Source: Candidatus Omnitrophota bacterium (GTDB lineage: Bacteria > Omnitrophota > Gorgyraeia > Zapsychrales > JANLHA01). From it: a stretch of DNA of 5,070 nt. The stretch's first letter is position 1, and each line of letters begins with the position of its first letter. A model generated the notes under the pieces. The model saw only the letters and a program-made list of their open reading frames with translations, had not been told where the DNA came from and made no database searches. This document shows positions 4,864 through 5,070 of this stretch, in pieces. The position numbers and the translations under genes are program-made. Location of the stretch: the NCBI GenBank assembly GCA_024653845.1, contig JANLHA010000092.1, positions 1-5,070 on the forward strand, read 5' to 3'.

Positions 4864-5070
4864 TGGCCATTCTTCATGTTAACAGAAATGGTGAAATAAA
4901 AGGTTGCGCCGCGGTCAGAATTATTTTCTGCATCTAGTCGTCCGCCATGCGCCTCGACAATGGAACGACTGATCGACAACCCCATGCCCAAACCATCGGG
5001 CTTGCTGGTAAAAAAATGAGCGAAGAGCTTTTGCATATTTTCCGGTGGAATGCCGCATCCAGAATCCTTG
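4860..5070 (-). CDS. Sensor histidine kinase, C-terminal ATPase end (5' part beyond window)
   Basis: The last 69 complete codons of a kinase are visible. They carry the end of the HATPase_c domain: a G1-box DSGCGIPPE, an F-box-like LFAHFFTSKP, a G2-box GLGMGLSISRSIVEAHGG, and a final strand GATFYFTISV, followed by a short MKNGQ tail and TGA. The GMGLSISRSIVEAHGGRL wording is typical of FixL-like PAS kinases that pair with FixJ-type regulators. In the F box the usual E-P-F-F reads A-H-F-F. The sensor region and the phosphorylated His are outside the window, so the signal is unknown. The stop overlaps the start of the FixJ-type gene by four bases, marking the two as an operon and a cognate pair. 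Confidence 0.93.
   Translation of the reverse strand, partial: KDSGCGIPPENMQKLFAHFFTSKPDGLGMGLSISRSIVEAHGGRLDAENNSDRGATFYFTISVNMKNGQ

Overview
All thirteen genes I can support lie on the minus strand, so transcription runs from high to low coordinates. The window suggests a Gram-negative bacterium of moderate, slightly AT-rich composition. The reasons are several lipobox-type signal peptides, an entericidin, and a FixL/FixJ-style two-component pair. I cannot fix the phylum. DUF1328, DUF3309, DUF2934, entericidin and FixJ proteins are common in Proteobacteria but also turn up in other Gram-negative lineages. No mobile element, tRNA, rRNA or CRISPR array is visible.

Region 1 (5070 down to 4237) is signalling. 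It holds the C-terminal ATPase end of a sensor histidine kinase, which overlaps by 4 bases (ATGA) a complete FixJ-type response regulator with receiver and LuxR-type DNA-binding domains. After 155 bases that carry an inverted repeat and two sigma-70-like promoter candidates comes a stand-alone receiver protein (4081-3716).

Region 2 (3715-3538) is an intergenic stretch with a perfect 12-base palindrome and an A/T tract. It is the most likely control region for what follows.

Region 3 (3537 down to 1293) is a tight run of nine very small genes, seven of them with recognisable families or architectures. In order of transcription they encode an entericidin-like lipoprotein, a glycine-rich lipoprotein with a SHOCT-like tail, a DUF1328 membrane protein, a larger lipoprotein of a conserved uncharacterised family, a DUF3309 membrane protein with an entericidin-like tail, a 40-residue very basic protein, an unrecognised 58-residue protein, a DUF2934 protein, and a PLDc_N-type two-helix membrane protein. 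Most have strong Shine-Dalgarno sequences and gaps of 13-69 bases, consistent with one or a few transcripts.

Region 4 (1255 to the left edge) is a family 1 glycoside hydrolase with both catalytic glutamates and, unusually, an apparent export signal. It is cut by the window edge, losing its last few dozen residues.

Taken together this looks like an envelope or general stress module. A kinase and a FixJ regulator, perhaps buffered by a free receiver, would switch on a set of small membrane and lipoprotein genes. The regulatory link is inferred from gene order only.
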